A DNA stretch of 64,000 nucleotides from Limnohabitans sp. 63ED37-2 (GCF_001412535.1 NZ_CP011774.1:739501-803500); one strand, 5' to 3'; shown: positions 9,340-18,200, counted from the stretch's first letter. Numbers and translations: made by a program. The notes: a model not told the origin generated them from the sequence alone.

Positions 9340-9981
9340 TCAAACGGGCAGCCAAGGCGCGTGTTTTTGCATGATGGCCTCAAACAGGGCAGAGCCCTCG
9401 AACGCGGCCAGCCATGCGGCCAAGGGCCCCCAAGGCTGCGCCGCAAACCAGGCCGGGTCGGTGTGGGCGTATTGGCGCACAAAGGGGGCCAGTGCGGCAT
9501 CGGCCAGGCCGAACTGCTCGCCCGTCAAAAAAGGCTGTGCGCGAAGCCGCGCATCCAGTGTGTGCAGCCAAAGCGCTGCCTCGTCGCGGTCGGCCGTGCC
9601 GCTCGCCAAGCCCGATCGGTTCGGGTATTTGTAGCGGTCCAGTTGCCTTTTGAAGGGGCCATCGTTGTGCGCGATCAGGGCCGTGGCATCGGACGTGGCT
9701 GCTTCCGCCTTGGGCAGCCAGCCCAGCGGATCGTTTTGCCGCAGCGCCCACAGCATGATGTCCACACTTTGCTCCAGCACCTGATCGCCTGCCGCGCTGC
9801 GCAGCCACAAAACCGGTACGGTGCCTTTGGGCGAGAGGGACAGCATGTGGGTCGGTTTGTTTTTTAAAACCACTTCGCGGTGCTCGAAAGCCAAGCCGCT
9901 CACATGCAGGGCCAATCGGGCCCGCATGGCATAGGGGCAACGGCGAAAGGAATACAGGACAGGCAGGGCGATTTCGGTCAT
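9340..9981 (-). CDS. Glutathione S-transferase family protein
   Basis: A 213-residue protein with a thioredoxin-like N-terminal domain containing FRRCPYAMRARLAL (catalytic-position Cys near residue 15) and the cis-proline region KGTVPVLWL. A helical C-terminal domain contains TGEQFGLADAALAPFVRQ. The CPYAMR motif resembles the omega/beta GST or glutaredoxin-like class, where Cys rather than Tyr/Ser activates glutathione. The substrate is not predictable. It is convergent with polA and divergent from the dienelactone hydrolase. Confidence 0.85.
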   Translation of the reverse strand: MTEIALPVLYSFRRCPYAMRARLALHVSGLAFEHREVVLKNKPTHMLSLSPKGTVPVLWLRSAAGDQVLEQSVDIMLWALRQNDPLGWLPKAEAATSDATALIAHNDGPFKRQLDRYKYPNRSGLASGTADRDEAALWLHTLDARLRAQPFLTGEQFGLADAALAPFVRQYAHTDPAWFAAQPWGPLAAWLAAFEGSALFEAIMQKHAPWLPV

Positions 9982-10071
9982 GGCGGCAGTTTAAATCGCC
10001 ACCCTTGTGCAAGCCTGCAGTGACTGTGCCAAGATCAGTATCCTCTTATTTTTCACAGACGGAGACCTGCC

Positions 10072-10968
10072 TTGAACAACGACCTGATCAACGATGCCCA
10101 AGCCCTGTTGGGTGGCCGTGTGGACAGCACGGGGACCACACGCCGCACAGCTTTGAAAGCAGCTTTGGGCGTGGGCTATGCCGCCGCTGCCGCGCCCATC
10201 ATGGCGCAAACGGCCATCAAAACCCCTTCCACGGGTTTGGTGTCGGGCGAGGTGACCATCGATGTGAACGGGTTCAAGATGCCCGCCTACCGCTGCGCCC
10301 CAGCCGGCAAGACCGGTTTGCCGGTGGTGCTGGTGATTTCCGAGATTTTTGGGGTGCACGAGTACATCGCCGACGTGGCACGCCGACTGGCCCAGGCCGG
10401 TTACTTGGCCATTGCCCCCGAATTGTTTGTGCGCCAGGGCGACCCCAACGAGTACGGCGAACTCGCCAAGCTGCAATCCGAGATCATCGCCAAAGTGCCC
10501 GATGTGCAGGTCATGGGTGACCTGGACGCCTGCGTGGCCTGGGCGGCAGCCAACGGTGGCAATACCGACAAACTGGCCATCACGGGTTTTTGCTGGGGTG
10601 GGCGCATCACCTGGTTGTACGCGGCGCACCAGCCCAAACTCAAGGCGGGTGTGGCTTGGTATGGCCGTCTGGTGGGCAACACCACGGCACAAACGCCCGC
10701 GCATCCTTTGGCTTTGGTGGGCCAACTCAAGGCGCCGGTGCTCGGTTTGTACGGCGCGGCCGACACGGGCATACCCCTTGACACGGTTGATAAGATGAAG
10801 GCTGAGCTGGCCCAAGGGCCTGCTGCGGCCAAAGCCAGCGAGTTTGTGGTTTATCCTGAGGCGCCGCACGCTTTCCATGCCGATTACCGCAGCAGTTACC
10901 GCAAGGGACCCGCTGAAGACGGCTGGCAGCGTTTGCTGGCCTGGCTCAAACGCAACGGCGTGGCCTGA
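10072..10968 (+). CDS. Dienelactone hydrolase family protein with Tat-like signal (TTG start)
   Basis: A 298-residue alpha/beta hydrolase. The nucleophile elbow is GFCWGGR (Cys as in dienelactone hydrolase); ISEIFGVHEYIADVARR and the late YPEAPHAFHADY (His of the triad) complete the fold. The N-terminus has RRTALKAALGVGYAAAAAP ending in AQT, a twin-arginine-like signal, suggesting export of the folded enzyme; most DLH proteins are cytosolic. The start is TTG at 10072, preceded by GGAG with about 7-nt spacing; no ATG occurs before the signal region ends. A strong terminator follows. Confidence 0.85.
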   Translation: MNNDLINDAQALLGGRVDSTGTTRRTALKAALGVGYAAAAAPIMAQTAIKTPSTGLVSGEVTIDVNGFKMPAYRCAPAGKTGLPVVLVISEIFGVHEYIADVARRLAQAGYLAIAPELFVRQGDPNEYGELAKLQSEIIAKVPDVQVMGDLDACVAWAAANGGNTDKLAITGFCWGGRITWLYAAHQPKLKAGVAWYGRLVGNTTAQTPAHPLALVGQLKAPVLGLYGAADTGIPLDTVDKMKAELAQGPAAAKASEFVVYPEAPHAFHADYRSSYRKGPAEDGWQRLLAWLKRNGVA

Positions 10969-10980
10969 TTTTTGAACGCA

Positions 10981-11006
10981 AAAACCGCCCTTCGGGGCGG
11001 TTTTTG
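10981..11006 (+). terminator. Rho-independent terminator after dienelactone hydrolase
   Basis: AAAACCGCCC, loop TTCG, then GGGCGGTTTT forms a perfect 10-bp stem with a UUCG-type tetraloop and a short T run, 12 bp after the stop codon. Confidence 0.9.
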
Positions 11007-11032
11007 ATGGGGTGCCAAGCACTCCGGGAAAC

Positions 11033-11878
11033 ATGATGACTTTATTGGCGATTTTGGTGGGCACTTTGGTGGCGGGCATTGGCAGCGTCTGGGTGGCAGC
11101 TTGGTTGAGTTTTGGCATCTTGAGCCGCTACACCCAGCACATGCTGAGTCTGGCCGCCGGGGCCTTGATGGCGACCTCTTTTTTGCACCTTTTGCCCGAA
11201 GCCTTCGAGAGCGAGGCCGGGGCGCACGAGTTGTTCCTGACTTTGCTGGTGGGTTTGCTGTTTTTCTTTTTGCTCGACAAGGCCGAGCTTTGGCACCACG
11301 GGCATGAACATGGCCACGGACATGGGCACGACCACGGACATGGGCATGACCATGCGCACGAGCACGGTCATGGTGCGCAACCCGCTGACCCTGTGCACAG
11401 CGCCCATGCCGACAAAGAGTCACCCCGCGGTCAATGGGCCGTGTTGGCGGGGGACAGCGTGCATTGTTTTGGCGACGGCATCCTGATCGCTTCGGCCTTC
11501 ATCGCCGACATGCGCTTGGGCGTGATTGCCGCGCTGGCCGTGCTGGCCCACGAAATTCCCCACCACATGGGCGATCTGGCGGTGTTACGCCAAGGCAGCA
11601 GCAGCCGCCAGGCGGCCATCCTCAAGGTGTCCATGGCCGGGGCCATCACCGCTTTGGGTGGCGCGGTGGGTTTTGTGCTGGTCGACGCCTTGCACCAATG
11701 GCTGCCCTATTTCCTGGTTGTGGCCAGCAGCAGCTTTGTGTATGTGGCCTTGGCCGACCTGATCCCCCAACTGCAAAAGCGCCTGTCAGCCCGAGAAACA
11801 GCGGCTCAAATTTTGTGGCTGAGTGTGGGCATTGGCATGGTGGTGCTGGTCAGCGCCTTGGCGGGCCACCAGCACTGA
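11033..11878 (+). CDS. ZIP family divalent metal transporter
   Basis: A 281-residue membrane protein with about eight hydrophobic segments. A very His-rich cytosolic loop (residues 88-114, alternating HG/HD/HE) sits between helices 3 and 4. The helix IV/V metal-site motifs DSVHCFGDGILIASAF and AHEIPHHMGDLAVL are the ZIP core. It probably imports zinc, or iron/manganese, into the cytoplasm. The frame also allows GTG at 11012, but this lies next to the upstream terminator, so ATG 11033 (or 11036) is preferred. It is convergent with sseA, 11 bp apart. Confidence 0.9.
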   Translation: MMTLLAILVGTLVAGIGSVWVAAWLSFGILSRYTQHMLSLAAGALMATSFLHLLPEAFESEAGAHELFLTLLVGLLFFFLLDKAELWHHGHEHGHGHGHDHGHGHDHAHEHGHGAQPADPVHSAHADKESPRGQWAVLAGDSVHCFGDGILIASAFIADMRLGVIAALAVLAHEIPHHMGDLAVLRQGSSSRQAAILKVSMAGAITALGGAVGFVLVDALHQWLPYFLVVASSSFVYVALADLIPQLQKRLSARETAAQILWLSVGIGMVVLVSALAGHQH

Positions 11879-11889
11879 CCTGAAGGCGC

Positions 11890-12747
11890 TCAGCCTTTGG
11901 CGCAGGGCAGCCCGGGCGTGCGGCACCACTCGCTCCAGCTGCCCGCATAAAGCGCGGTCGGGCCGAAACCGGCCAACTCCATCGCGATCACATTGGGCAC
12001 GGCGGTCACGCCGCTGCCGCAGTGGTGCACCACGCTGCTGGCTGGGCGGCCGGCCAGCACCTGGGTCCATTCTGCCTTCAACTGCTCGGGGCTTTTGAAT
12101 CGGCCGTCTTCGCTGAAGTTCTCGGTGAAAGGGCGGTTCAATGCGCCCGGAATGTGGCCGGCCACCGGGTCAAGGGGCTCCACCTCACCCCGGTAACGGG
12201 CTCCGGCGCGGGCATCGACCACGGTCTGAGCGGGTTGGCCCAAGGCGGCCGAAACGGCATCGGTCAGCACCAGTTGGCGCAGCGGCGTTTTCAGCTCAAA
12301 ACGAGCGGGTGCTGTTGGCGCGACTGGCCCCGCGTCCAGGCCGCCTCCTGCGTCTTTCCAGGCCTGCAAACCACCGTCGAGCACGGCCACGGCCTCGTGG
12401 CCCAGCCACTTGAGCATCCACCACAAACGGCCGCAGTAGTGGCCCTTGTTGCGGTCGTACACCACGATCTGCATGCCGTTGTGAATGCCCAAACTGCCCA
12501 GCCACTGCGCCACGCGCTCACGCTTCGGCAAGGGGTGGCGTCCACCATTGACAGCCTGGTCCGGTTGGTGCGTGCTCAGGTCCTTGTCCAAGTGGGCGGG
12601 CAAGGCGCCTGCGATGCGTTCGCTGGCAAAAAAGCCATCGGCCAGCTCGGGTTTCATCAGGTCAAAGCTGCAGTCCAGCACGGCGCAGGGCGTGCCCTGT
12701 GTCTGCAATGCTTGCAATTGGGCGGCGGTGATCAGCAAGGGGTACAT
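11890..12747 (-). CDS. sseA: 3-mercaptopyruvate / thiosulfate sulfurtransferase
   Basis: A 285-residue protein with two rhodanese domains. The second carries the active-site loop HCGSGVTAVPN; CGSGVT is the mercaptopyruvate-type loop, whereas thiosulfate enzymes have CRKGVT. The first, inactive domain contains YDRNKGHYCGRLWWMLKWLG. It moves sulfane sulfur from mercaptopyruvate to thiol acceptors in cysteine catabolism or sulfur trafficking. It is the last gene of a minus-strand operon (Rieske oxygenase, EamA transporter, sseA) with a 15-bp gap to the transporter. Confidence 0.88.
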   Translation of the reverse strand: MYPLLITAAQLQALQTQGTPCAVLDCSFDLMKPELADGFFASERIAGALPAHLDKDLSTHQPDQAVNGGRHPLPKRERVAQWLGSLGIHNGMQIVVYDRNKGHYCGRLWWMLKWLGHEAVAVLDGGLQAWKDAGGGLDAGPVAPTAPARFELKTPLRQLVLTDAVSAALGQPAQTVVDARAGARYRGEVEPLDPVAGHIPGALNRPFTENFSEDGRFKSPEQLKAEWTQVLAGRPASSVVHHCGSGVTAVPNVIAMELAGFGPTALYAGSWSEWCRTPGLPCAKG

Positions 12748-12762
12748 GGCAAAGGTCTCCGT

Positions 12763-13650
12763 TCAATGGTCTTCGGCGGGGGCACGGGGCAGGGCTCGGT
12801 TGCGCAAGATGGTGGAGGCGATGCCGCTGGCCATGATCAGGGCCATGCCCAGCCAGCCCATGAGCGGGATCTGGTCGCCAAATAGGAACAGGCCAAACAA
12901 GGCACCAAACACAATACCCGAATACTGCAGGTTGGCCACCACCAAGGTCGAGCCGCGGCTGTAGGCGTTGGTCATGCACAACTGCCCCAGTGCGGCCAGC
13001 ACGCCAATGGGCAGCAACCACAATACGCTGGGCCAAAGCCATGGGCTCATTCCAGTGACCAACATCAGCACGGCCCCGACCACGGTGGTGCCCACCGAAA
13101 AATAAAACACGGTGCGGGCTTCGGGTTCGTTCAAGCGCCCCAGCGCCGCCACCTGCATGTAGGCCAAGGCGGCGATCAGGCCCGAGAGCAGTCCGACGAT
13201 GCCGGCAAACAATTGGTCCTGTTCGATGGTGGGGCGCAGCAGCAAGATGACCCCGCCAAAACCCGCGATCACCGTCAGCACAATGGGGCCTTGACGGGTC
13301 GCGTCTTGCAGCTTGCCCATGACCAGCGTGCCGCCGACCAGAAACACCGCCACCCACACGCCGCTCATGTAGTTGAGGGTCATGGCCGTGGCCAGGGGCA
13401 AATGGCCAATGGCGTAAAACCAGGCGGCCAGAGAAGTCACGCCCACCACCGAGCGCCAGACGTGCATCATGGGAATGGGCGTGCGCAAAGGCACACCTTG
13501 CATCCGGCACAGCGTGGCCATGAACACCACGCCGATCAGGCCCCGGAAAAAAACCAGTTCAAAGGTGTGAAAGTGGGCCGATGCGTACTTGATGCAAACC
13601 CCCATCATCGAGAAGAACAAGGATGCCAAGATCATCCAAGAGGCTTGCAT
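12763..13650 (-). CDS. DMT superfamily (EamA) transporter
   Basis: A 295-residue protein with ten predicted hydrophobic helices in two EamA repeats of about 140 residues. The first repeat includes ASAHFHTFELVFFRGLIGVV, the usual position of the conserved Glu/Arg after helix 1. Such proteins export amino acids, metabolites or purines; no substrate can be assigned. It sits between the Rieske gene (13-bp gap) and sseA (15-bp gap), so it is cotranscribed and may carry a related sulfur- or amine-containing compound; that link is inference. Confidence 0.85.
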   Translation of the reverse strand: MQASWMILASLFFSMMGVCIKYASAHFHTFELVFFRGLIGVVFMATLCRMQGVPLRTPIPMMHVWRSVVGVTSLAAWFYAIGHLPLATAMTLNYMSGVWVAVFLVGGTLVMGKLQDATRQGPIVLTVIAGFGGVILLLRPTIEQDQLFAGIVGLLSGLIAALAYMQVAALGRLNEPEARTVFYFSVGTTVVGAVLMLVTGMSPWLWPSVLWLLPIGVLAALGQLCMTNAYSRGSTLVVANLQYSGIVFGALFGLFLFGDQIPLMGWLGMALIMASGIASTILRNRALPRAPAEDH

Positions 13651-13663
13651 CGGGGCCTTCGCT

Positions 13664-14791
13664 TCAGAGGGTGTTCATCTGATTGCGGTACCACTCGTGG
13701 AAGTGCTGCATGCCGTCTTCCATGGGGCTTTGGTAGGGGCCGACCTCGTTGTCACCACGAGCGAGCAGGGCCTTGCGGCCTGCGTCCATGCGCTCGGCAA
13801 TCTCGTCGTCTTCGAGGCAAGTTTCCATGTAAGCCGCTTGCTGGGCTTCCACGAACTCGCGCTCAAAGGCAACGATCTCCTCGGGGTAATAAAACTCCAC
13901 CATGTTCAGCGTTTTGCTGGGGCTGATGGGGTGCAGAGTGGACACTGTGAGCACATGCGGGTACCACTCGACCATGATGTGGGGGTAGTACGTCAGCCAG
14001 ATGGCGCCGCGTTCGGGCAGTTGGCCATTGCGGTACTTGAGCAGCACTTCGTGCCACTTTTTGTAGGTGTCCGAGCCGGGCTTGCCAAAGCCGCCCGACA
14101 CACCCACGGTCTGCACCGAATAGTGTTCCTTGAACTCCCAGCTCAGGTCGTCGCAGGTGACGAACTGGCCCAGCCCCGGGTGGAAGGGGCCGACGTGGTA
14201 GTCCTCCAGATAGACCTCGATGAAGGTCTTCCAGTTGTAGTTGCACTCGTGCAGCTCGACGCGGTCGAGCGCGTAGCCGTCGAAATTGAGTTGCGAGCGT
14301 GGCCCCATGCCCGCCAGATCGGCGGCGATGTCGCGGCCGTTGTCTTCAAAGAGTAGGCCATTCCATTCCTGCAACTTGTAGTTGTTCAAGTTCAGGCAAG
14401 GGTCGTGCGCAAAGTGGGGTGCGCCCAGCAACTGGCCGCTGGGTGAATAGGTCCACCGGTGCAGGGGGCAGACGATGTTGCCGCCCGCGCTGCCCTTTTG
14501 CTGGGTTTGCAGGTTGCCCCGGCCGTTCAGCATCACGGCCTGGCGGTGGCGGCAGACGTTCGAGATCAGCTCGATACCGCCTTGGGCGTTACGCACCAAG
14601 GCGCGGCCTTCGGCCTCGTGGGGCAGGGCGTAATAGTCGCCCGGGTGGGGCACGGCCAGTTGGTGGCCCACATAACGCGGGCCCTGGCGAAAGAGCGTGT
14701 TCAATTCGCGCTGGAACAGCGCTTCATCGAAATAAGTGGAAACTGGTAGTTGGCTTGCGGCCTGCTGCAGTTGAAGACTTAAATCAGACAT
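13664..14791 (-). CDS. Rieske non-heme iron oxygenase, alpha subunit
   Basis: A 375-residue ring-hydroxylating-type oxygenase. The Rieske ligands are CRH and CPLH in the first third; they are separated by 25 residues, longer than the usual 16-17. The mononuclear iron site is in EVYLEDYHVGPFHPGLG (two His plus an acidic residue). Family members oxygenate aromatics or quaternary amines using electrons from a reductase, which is not encoded nearby. It is the first gene of the operon with the EamA transporter and sseA. Substrate unknown. Confidence 0.85.
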   Translation of the reverse strand: MSDLSLQLQQAASQLPVSTYFDEALFQRELNTLFRQGPRYVGHQLAVPHPGDYYALPHEAEGRALVRNAQGGIELISNVCRHRQAVMLNGRGNLQTQQKGSAGGNIVCPLHRWTYSPSGQLLGAPHFAHDPCLNLNNYKLQEWNGLLFEDNGRDIAADLAGMGPRSQLNFDGYALDRVELHECNYNWKTFIEVYLEDYHVGPFHPGLGQFVTCDDLSWEFKEHYSVQTVGVSGGFGKPGSDTYKKWHEVLLKYRNGQLPERGAIWLTYYPHIMVEWYPHVLTVSTLHPISPSKTLNMVEFYYPEEIVAFEREFVEAQQAAYMETCLEDDEIAERMDAGRKALLARGDNEVGPYQSPMEDGMQHFHEWYRNQMNTL

Positions 14792-15008
14792 GGGTGACCT
14801 GACCTAGAGACTCCCCCTATGAAGGGGCAGGAACAAAGCGCTGAATTCAAAGAAAACGGCGCAAAAAAATGACAGGGAAAACCTGCCGATGAACGCGGAT
14901 TCTACCCCGGGGGTGCCCCCTGCTGTGCACAACGTCACAAGCCGTGAAAAATTCAGGGTCTCCGCTGACGCGCCTGAATGCAGTCTGCCCATATCCGTCT
15001 TGTGGACT

Positions 15009-15026
15009 TGACAGGATCAACTGTCA
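15009..15026. promoter_or_regulatory. Palindrome TGACAG-N6-CTGTCA upstream of xseB
   Basis: Perfect 6-bp arms separated by 6 bp lie in the 287-bp region between the divergent Rieske gene and xseB. A -10-like TAAAAT follows at 15048-15053. It may be an operator for either side. The rest of the region holds nothing further that is recognisable. Confidence 0.35.
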
Positions 15027-15078
15027 GCTGGAACAAGGCTTAAGGCCTAAAATCGGGTTTTTTCCTCCGGAACACCCC

Positions 15079-15333
15079 ATGCCCAAGGCCGCCCCCACCG
15101 ACCCCGCAGACGCACTGGCAGCCCCGCTGCCCGCCACGTACGAAGCGGCTTTGGCGGAGCTGGAGTCGCTGGTGGGCCAGCTCGAATCGGGCCAAATGCC
15201 TTTGGACCAGCTCTTGACGGGCTACCAACGCGGCGCGGCTTTGCTGGCGTTTTGCCGCGACAAGCTCAAGGTGGTGGAAGACCAGATCCAGGTGCTGGAC
15301 GGCGGGCAACTCAAACCCTGGAGCGGTGCATGA
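15079..15333 (+). CDS. xseB: Exodeoxyribonuclease VII small subunit
   Basis: An 84-residue protein with the XseB helical-hairpin signature: YEAALAELESLVGQLESGQ and PLDQLLTGYQRGAALLAFCR, then a short tail. It binds XseA to make the single-strand-specific exonuclease VII; xseA is not in the window. ATG 15079 fits the family length; the frame opens at 14944 but the extra residues are not family-like. The stop overlaps the ispA start (ATGA), the usual xseB-ispA-dxs arrangement. Confidence 0.92.
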   Translation: MPKAAPTDPADALAAPLPATYEAALAELESLVGQLESGQMPLDQLLTGYQRGAALLAFCRDKLKVVEDQIQVLDGGQLKPWSGA

Positions 15334-16232
15334 GTGTGGATTTGAAAACCTGGATGCAGCCGCATCTGGATCGGGTGGAGCAGGCTTTGTCGGCTGGTAT
15401 CGCGGCCGAATCACCCGCCGCCTTGGGTCAGGCCATGCGCTACGCCGTGCTGGACGGCGGCAAGCGACTGCGCCCCTTGTTGGTGCTGGCCACCGCCGAA
15501 GCGGTGGGCCACGAGGCCAGCAGCGCGGCAGCGATCAACGCGGCTTGTGCCATCGAGCTGATCCACGCTTATTCGCTGGTACACGACGACATGCCCTGCA
15601 TGGACAACGACGTCCTCAGGCGCGGTAAACCCACGGTGCATGTGCAGTTTGGCGAAGCCCAGGCCCTGCTGGCGGGTGACGCCTTGCAAACCTTGGCGTT
15701 TGAATTTTTAACGCCGCCCCATGGCGGCGTGCCAGCCGCGGTGCAAGCGGCTTGTGTGGGCTTGCTGGCGCGTGCTTCGGGTTACCAAGGCATGGCCGGA
15801 GGCCAGGCGATTGATTTGGCCAGCGTTGGACACAAGCTCACAGAAGACCAACTGCGGCAGATGCACCGCCTCAAAACCGGGGCGTTGTTGCTGTGCAGCG
15901 TGCAGATGGGTGCGGCCTGTGTGCCCGGCGTGTCTGCTCCTGTTCAAGCGGCGCTCCAGCGCTTTGGTGAAGCTTTGGGCCTGGCCTTTCAGGTGGTGGA
16001 CGATGTCCTGGATGTGACGGCCGATTCGGCCACGCTGGGCAAGACTGCAGGCAAAGATGAAGCTGCCGACAAGCCCACTTATGTGGCACTGATGGGGCTG
16101 GACGCAGCCAAAGCCTATGCCGATGCGCTGGCCGCTCAGGCGATGCAGGCCTTGGCCGATACCGGATTGCCGGATGACCGTTTGGCCGCTCTGCGTGCAC
16201 TGACCGCCATGGTGGTAGAAAGAAACAACTGA
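15330..16232 (+). CDS. ispA: (2E,6E)-farnesyl diphosphate synthase
   Basis: A 300-residue polyprenyl synthase that condenses IPP with DMAPP/GPP. GGKRLRPLL near residue 44, the first Asp-rich motif DDMPCMDND near residue 86, GYQGMAGGQAIDL and the second Asp-rich motif DDVLDVTAD are all present. The residues before the first Asp motif (IHAYSLVH) fit short-chain (C15) synthases. Its ATG overlaps the xseB stop, and its stop is 1 bp before dxs, so these three genes form an isoprenoid-precursor operon. Confidence 0.95.
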   Translation: MSVDLKTWMQPHLDRVEQALSAGIAAESPAALGQAMRYAVLDGGKRLRPLLVLATAEAVGHEASSAAAINAACAIELIHAYSLVHDDMPCMDNDVLRRGKPTVHVQFGEAQALLAGDALQTLAFEFLTPPHGGVPAAVQAACVGLLARASGYQGMAGGQAIDLASVGHKLTEDQLRQMHRLKTGALLLCSVQMGAACVPGVSAPVQAALQRFGEALGLAFQVVDDVLDVTADSATLGKTAGKDEAADKPTYVALMGLDAAKAYADALAAQAMQALADTGLPDDRLAALRALTAMVVERNN

Positions 16233-16233
16233 C

Positions 16234-18081
16234 ATGACCGATTTGCTCAAGACCATCGACTCCCCGGCCGATCTGCGCCGCCTGCAGCGCACTGATTTGC
16301 CCCAGTTGGCCGACGAGTTGCGCCACTGCGTGCTCGACAACGTCTCCAAAACTGGCGGGCACCTGAGCTCCAACCTGGGCACGGTGGAATTGACGGTGGC
16401 TTTGCACTACGTCTTCAACACACCGGAAGACCGCATCGTTTGGGACGTGGGCCACCAGACTTACCCCCACAAAATCCTCACGGGTCGGCGCGACCGCATG
16501 CCCTCGCTGCGTCAATTCGGCGGCCTGTCGGGTTTTCCGCGCCGCGACGAGAGCGAATACGACACCTTTGGCACCGCGCACTCGTCCACCAGCATTTCGG
16601 CCGCTTTGGGCATGGCCGTGGCAGCTCGCCAAAAAGGCGAGTCGCGCCACTCGATCGCCGTGATCGGCGACGGTGCCATGACGGCCGGTATGGCTTTTGA
16701 AGCCCTGAATAATGCAGGCGTTGAAGAGTGCAAGCTGCTGGTGATCCTGAACGACAACGACATGTCGATCAGCCCACCCGTGGGGGCGCTCAACCGCTAT
16801 TTGGCCCAGCTCATGAGCGGGCGTTTTTATTCGGCGGCCAAGGCCGGGGCCAAGAACGTGTTGAAAAATGCACCGCCGCTGTTTGAGCTGGCCAAGCGCC
16901 TGGAAGAACACGCCAAAGGCATGGTGGTGCCCGCCACGCTGTTCGAGAAGTTCGGCTTCAACTACATTGGCCCGATCGACGGGCACGACCTCGAGTCGCT
17001 CATCCCGACGCTGGAGAACATCAAGCATCTGGACGGCCCGCAGTTTTTGCATGTGGTCACCAAAAAAGGCCAGGGCTATGACAAGGCCGAAGCCGACCCG
17101 GTGGCCTACCACGGCCCCGGCAAGTTCGACCCGAGCGTGGGCCTGGTGCCCGCGGCCACCCCTGCCAAAACCACCTTCACCCAGGTGTTTGGCCAGTGGC
17201 TGTGCGACATGGCCGAAAAGGACATGCGCCTGGTGGGCATCACCCCCGCCATGCGCGAGGGCTCGGGCATGGTGGCTTTCCACCAGCGGTTCCCTAAGCG
17301 CTATTACGACGTGGGCATTGCCGAGCAGCACGCTGTGACTTTTGCTGCGGGCATGGCTTGTGAAGGCCTGAAACCCGTTGTGGCCATTTACTCCACCTTC
17401 TTGCAGCGCGGCTACGACCAGCTGATCCACGATGTGGCGCTGCAAAACCTGCCTGTCGTGTTCGCCTTGGACCGCGCGGGTTTGGTGGGCGCCGACGGGG
17501 CCACCCACGCGGGGGCCTACGACATTGCCTACATCCGCTGCATCCCCAACATGAGCCTGGCTTGCCCGGCTGACGAGCGCGAGTGCCGCCAACTGCTCAG
17601 CACCGCTTACGCCCAAAACCACCCGGTGGCCGTGCGTTACCCGCGCGGTGCAGGCGTGGGCACCGAGCCCGGGCGTGATCTGGACACCTTGCCTTTTGGC
17701 AAAGGCGAAGTGCGCCGCCAAGGCGAAAAATTGGCGATCTTGGCCTTTGGCACTTTGCTGGCTCCGGCCCTGCAGGCCGCTGAAAAGCTCAACGCCACGG
17801 TGGTCAACATGCGTTGGGTCAAACCCCTCGATGTGGACTTACTTGCGCAGATCGCCCAAAGCCACGAGCGTTTGGTGACGGTGGAAGAGGGTTGCGTCAT
17901 GGGCGGTGCGGGCAGCGCGGTGGGTGAGGTCCTGCAGCAGTTGAACCTGCAGCGCTCCGTGCTTCACCTGGGCCTGCCCGACGAGTTCATCGAACACGGC
18001 GACCCTGCCAAGTTGTTGGCGCTGCAAGGCTTGGATGCGGCGGGCATGGAGGCGACCATCCGTCAGCGCTGGCCTGATTGA
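16234..18081 (+). CDS. dxs: 1-deoxy-D-xylulose-5-phosphate synthase
   Basis: A 615-residue thiamine-diphosphate enzyme catalysing the first step of the MEP isoprenoid pathway. The ThDP/Mg motif IGDGAMTAGMAFEALNNAG and LNDNDMSISPPVGAL are visible in the N-terminal domain. The transketolase pyrimidine domain has YYDVGIAEQHAVTFAAGMA. The C-terminal domain begins near LAFGTLLAPAL. Length is typical. It directly follows ispA. Confidence 0.97.
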   Translation: MTDLLKTIDSPADLRRLQRTDLPQLADELRHCVLDNVSKTGGHLSSNLGTVELTVALHYVFNTPEDRIVWDVGHQTYPHKILTGRRDRMPSLRQFGGLSGFPRRDESEYDTFGTAHSSTSISAALGMAVAARQKGESRHSIAVIGDGAMTAGMAFEALNNAGVEECKLLVILNDNDMSISPPVGALNRYLAQLMSGRFYSAAKAGAKNVLKNAPPLFELAKRLEEHAKGMVVPATLFEKFGFNYIGPIDGHDLESLIPTLENIKHLDGPQFLHVVTKKGQGYDKAEADPVAYHGPGKFDPSVGLVPAATPAKTTFTQVFGQWLCDMAEKDMRLVGITPAMREGSGMVAFHQRFPKRYYDVGIAEQHAVTFAAGMACEGLKPVVAIYSTFLQRGYDQLIHDVALQNLPVVFALDRAGLVGADGATHAGAYDIAYIRCIPNMSLACPADERECRQLLSTAYAQNHPVAVRYPRGAGVGTEPGRDLDTLPFGKGEVRRQGEKLAILAFGTLLAPALQAAEKLNATVVNMRWVKPLDVDLLAQIAQSHERLVTVEEGCVMGGAGSAVGEVLQQLNLQRSVLHLGLPDEFIEHGDPAKLLALQGLDAAGMEATIRQRWPD

Positions 18082-18141
18082 ATGGAATTCAAGCAGGCTT
18101 GAAAATCTTTCAATTTTTGGCCTTGCTTCAACTTTGTTGAA
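18078..18141. promoter_or_regulatory. Three-palindrome array of TTGAA/TTCAA half-sites upstream of TRAP operon
   Basis: Three inverted repeats occur within 64 bp: TTGAA-N5-TTCAA (18078-18092, overlapping the dxs stop), TTGAAA-N3-TTTCAA (18099-18113) and TTCAAC-N3-GTTGAA (18127-18141). They lie about 50-120 bp upstream of a TACAAT -10. The middle one is followed by TTTTT and could also be a weak terminator for dxs. Confidence 0.45.
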
Positions 18142-18194
18142 TTTCATTCACAAAAAAAGGGTAAACCCCTGTCTTTTTGGTTGTTGCAGCTTCC

Positions 18195-18200
18195 TACAAT
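18195..18200 (+). promoter_or_regulatory. -10 element TACAAT of the TRAP binding-protein gene
   Basis: TACAAT at 18195-18200 would start transcription near 18207, giving a 5' leader of about 63 nt that contains the AGGAG ribosome site before ATG 18270. The -35 is a T-rich stretch around 18172-18179 without a good match. Confidence 0.4.

Noticed and set aside
11294..11374. Tandem CAT/GGC/GAC-rich repeat that looks like a short array
   Set aside because: It is in frame inside the ZIP transporter and encodes the His-rich metal-binding loop; there are no spacers, so it is not CRISPR.
15871..17721. 616-codon minus-strand frame opposite ispA and dxs
   Set aside because: Antisense shadow of two complete, well-recognised enzymes.
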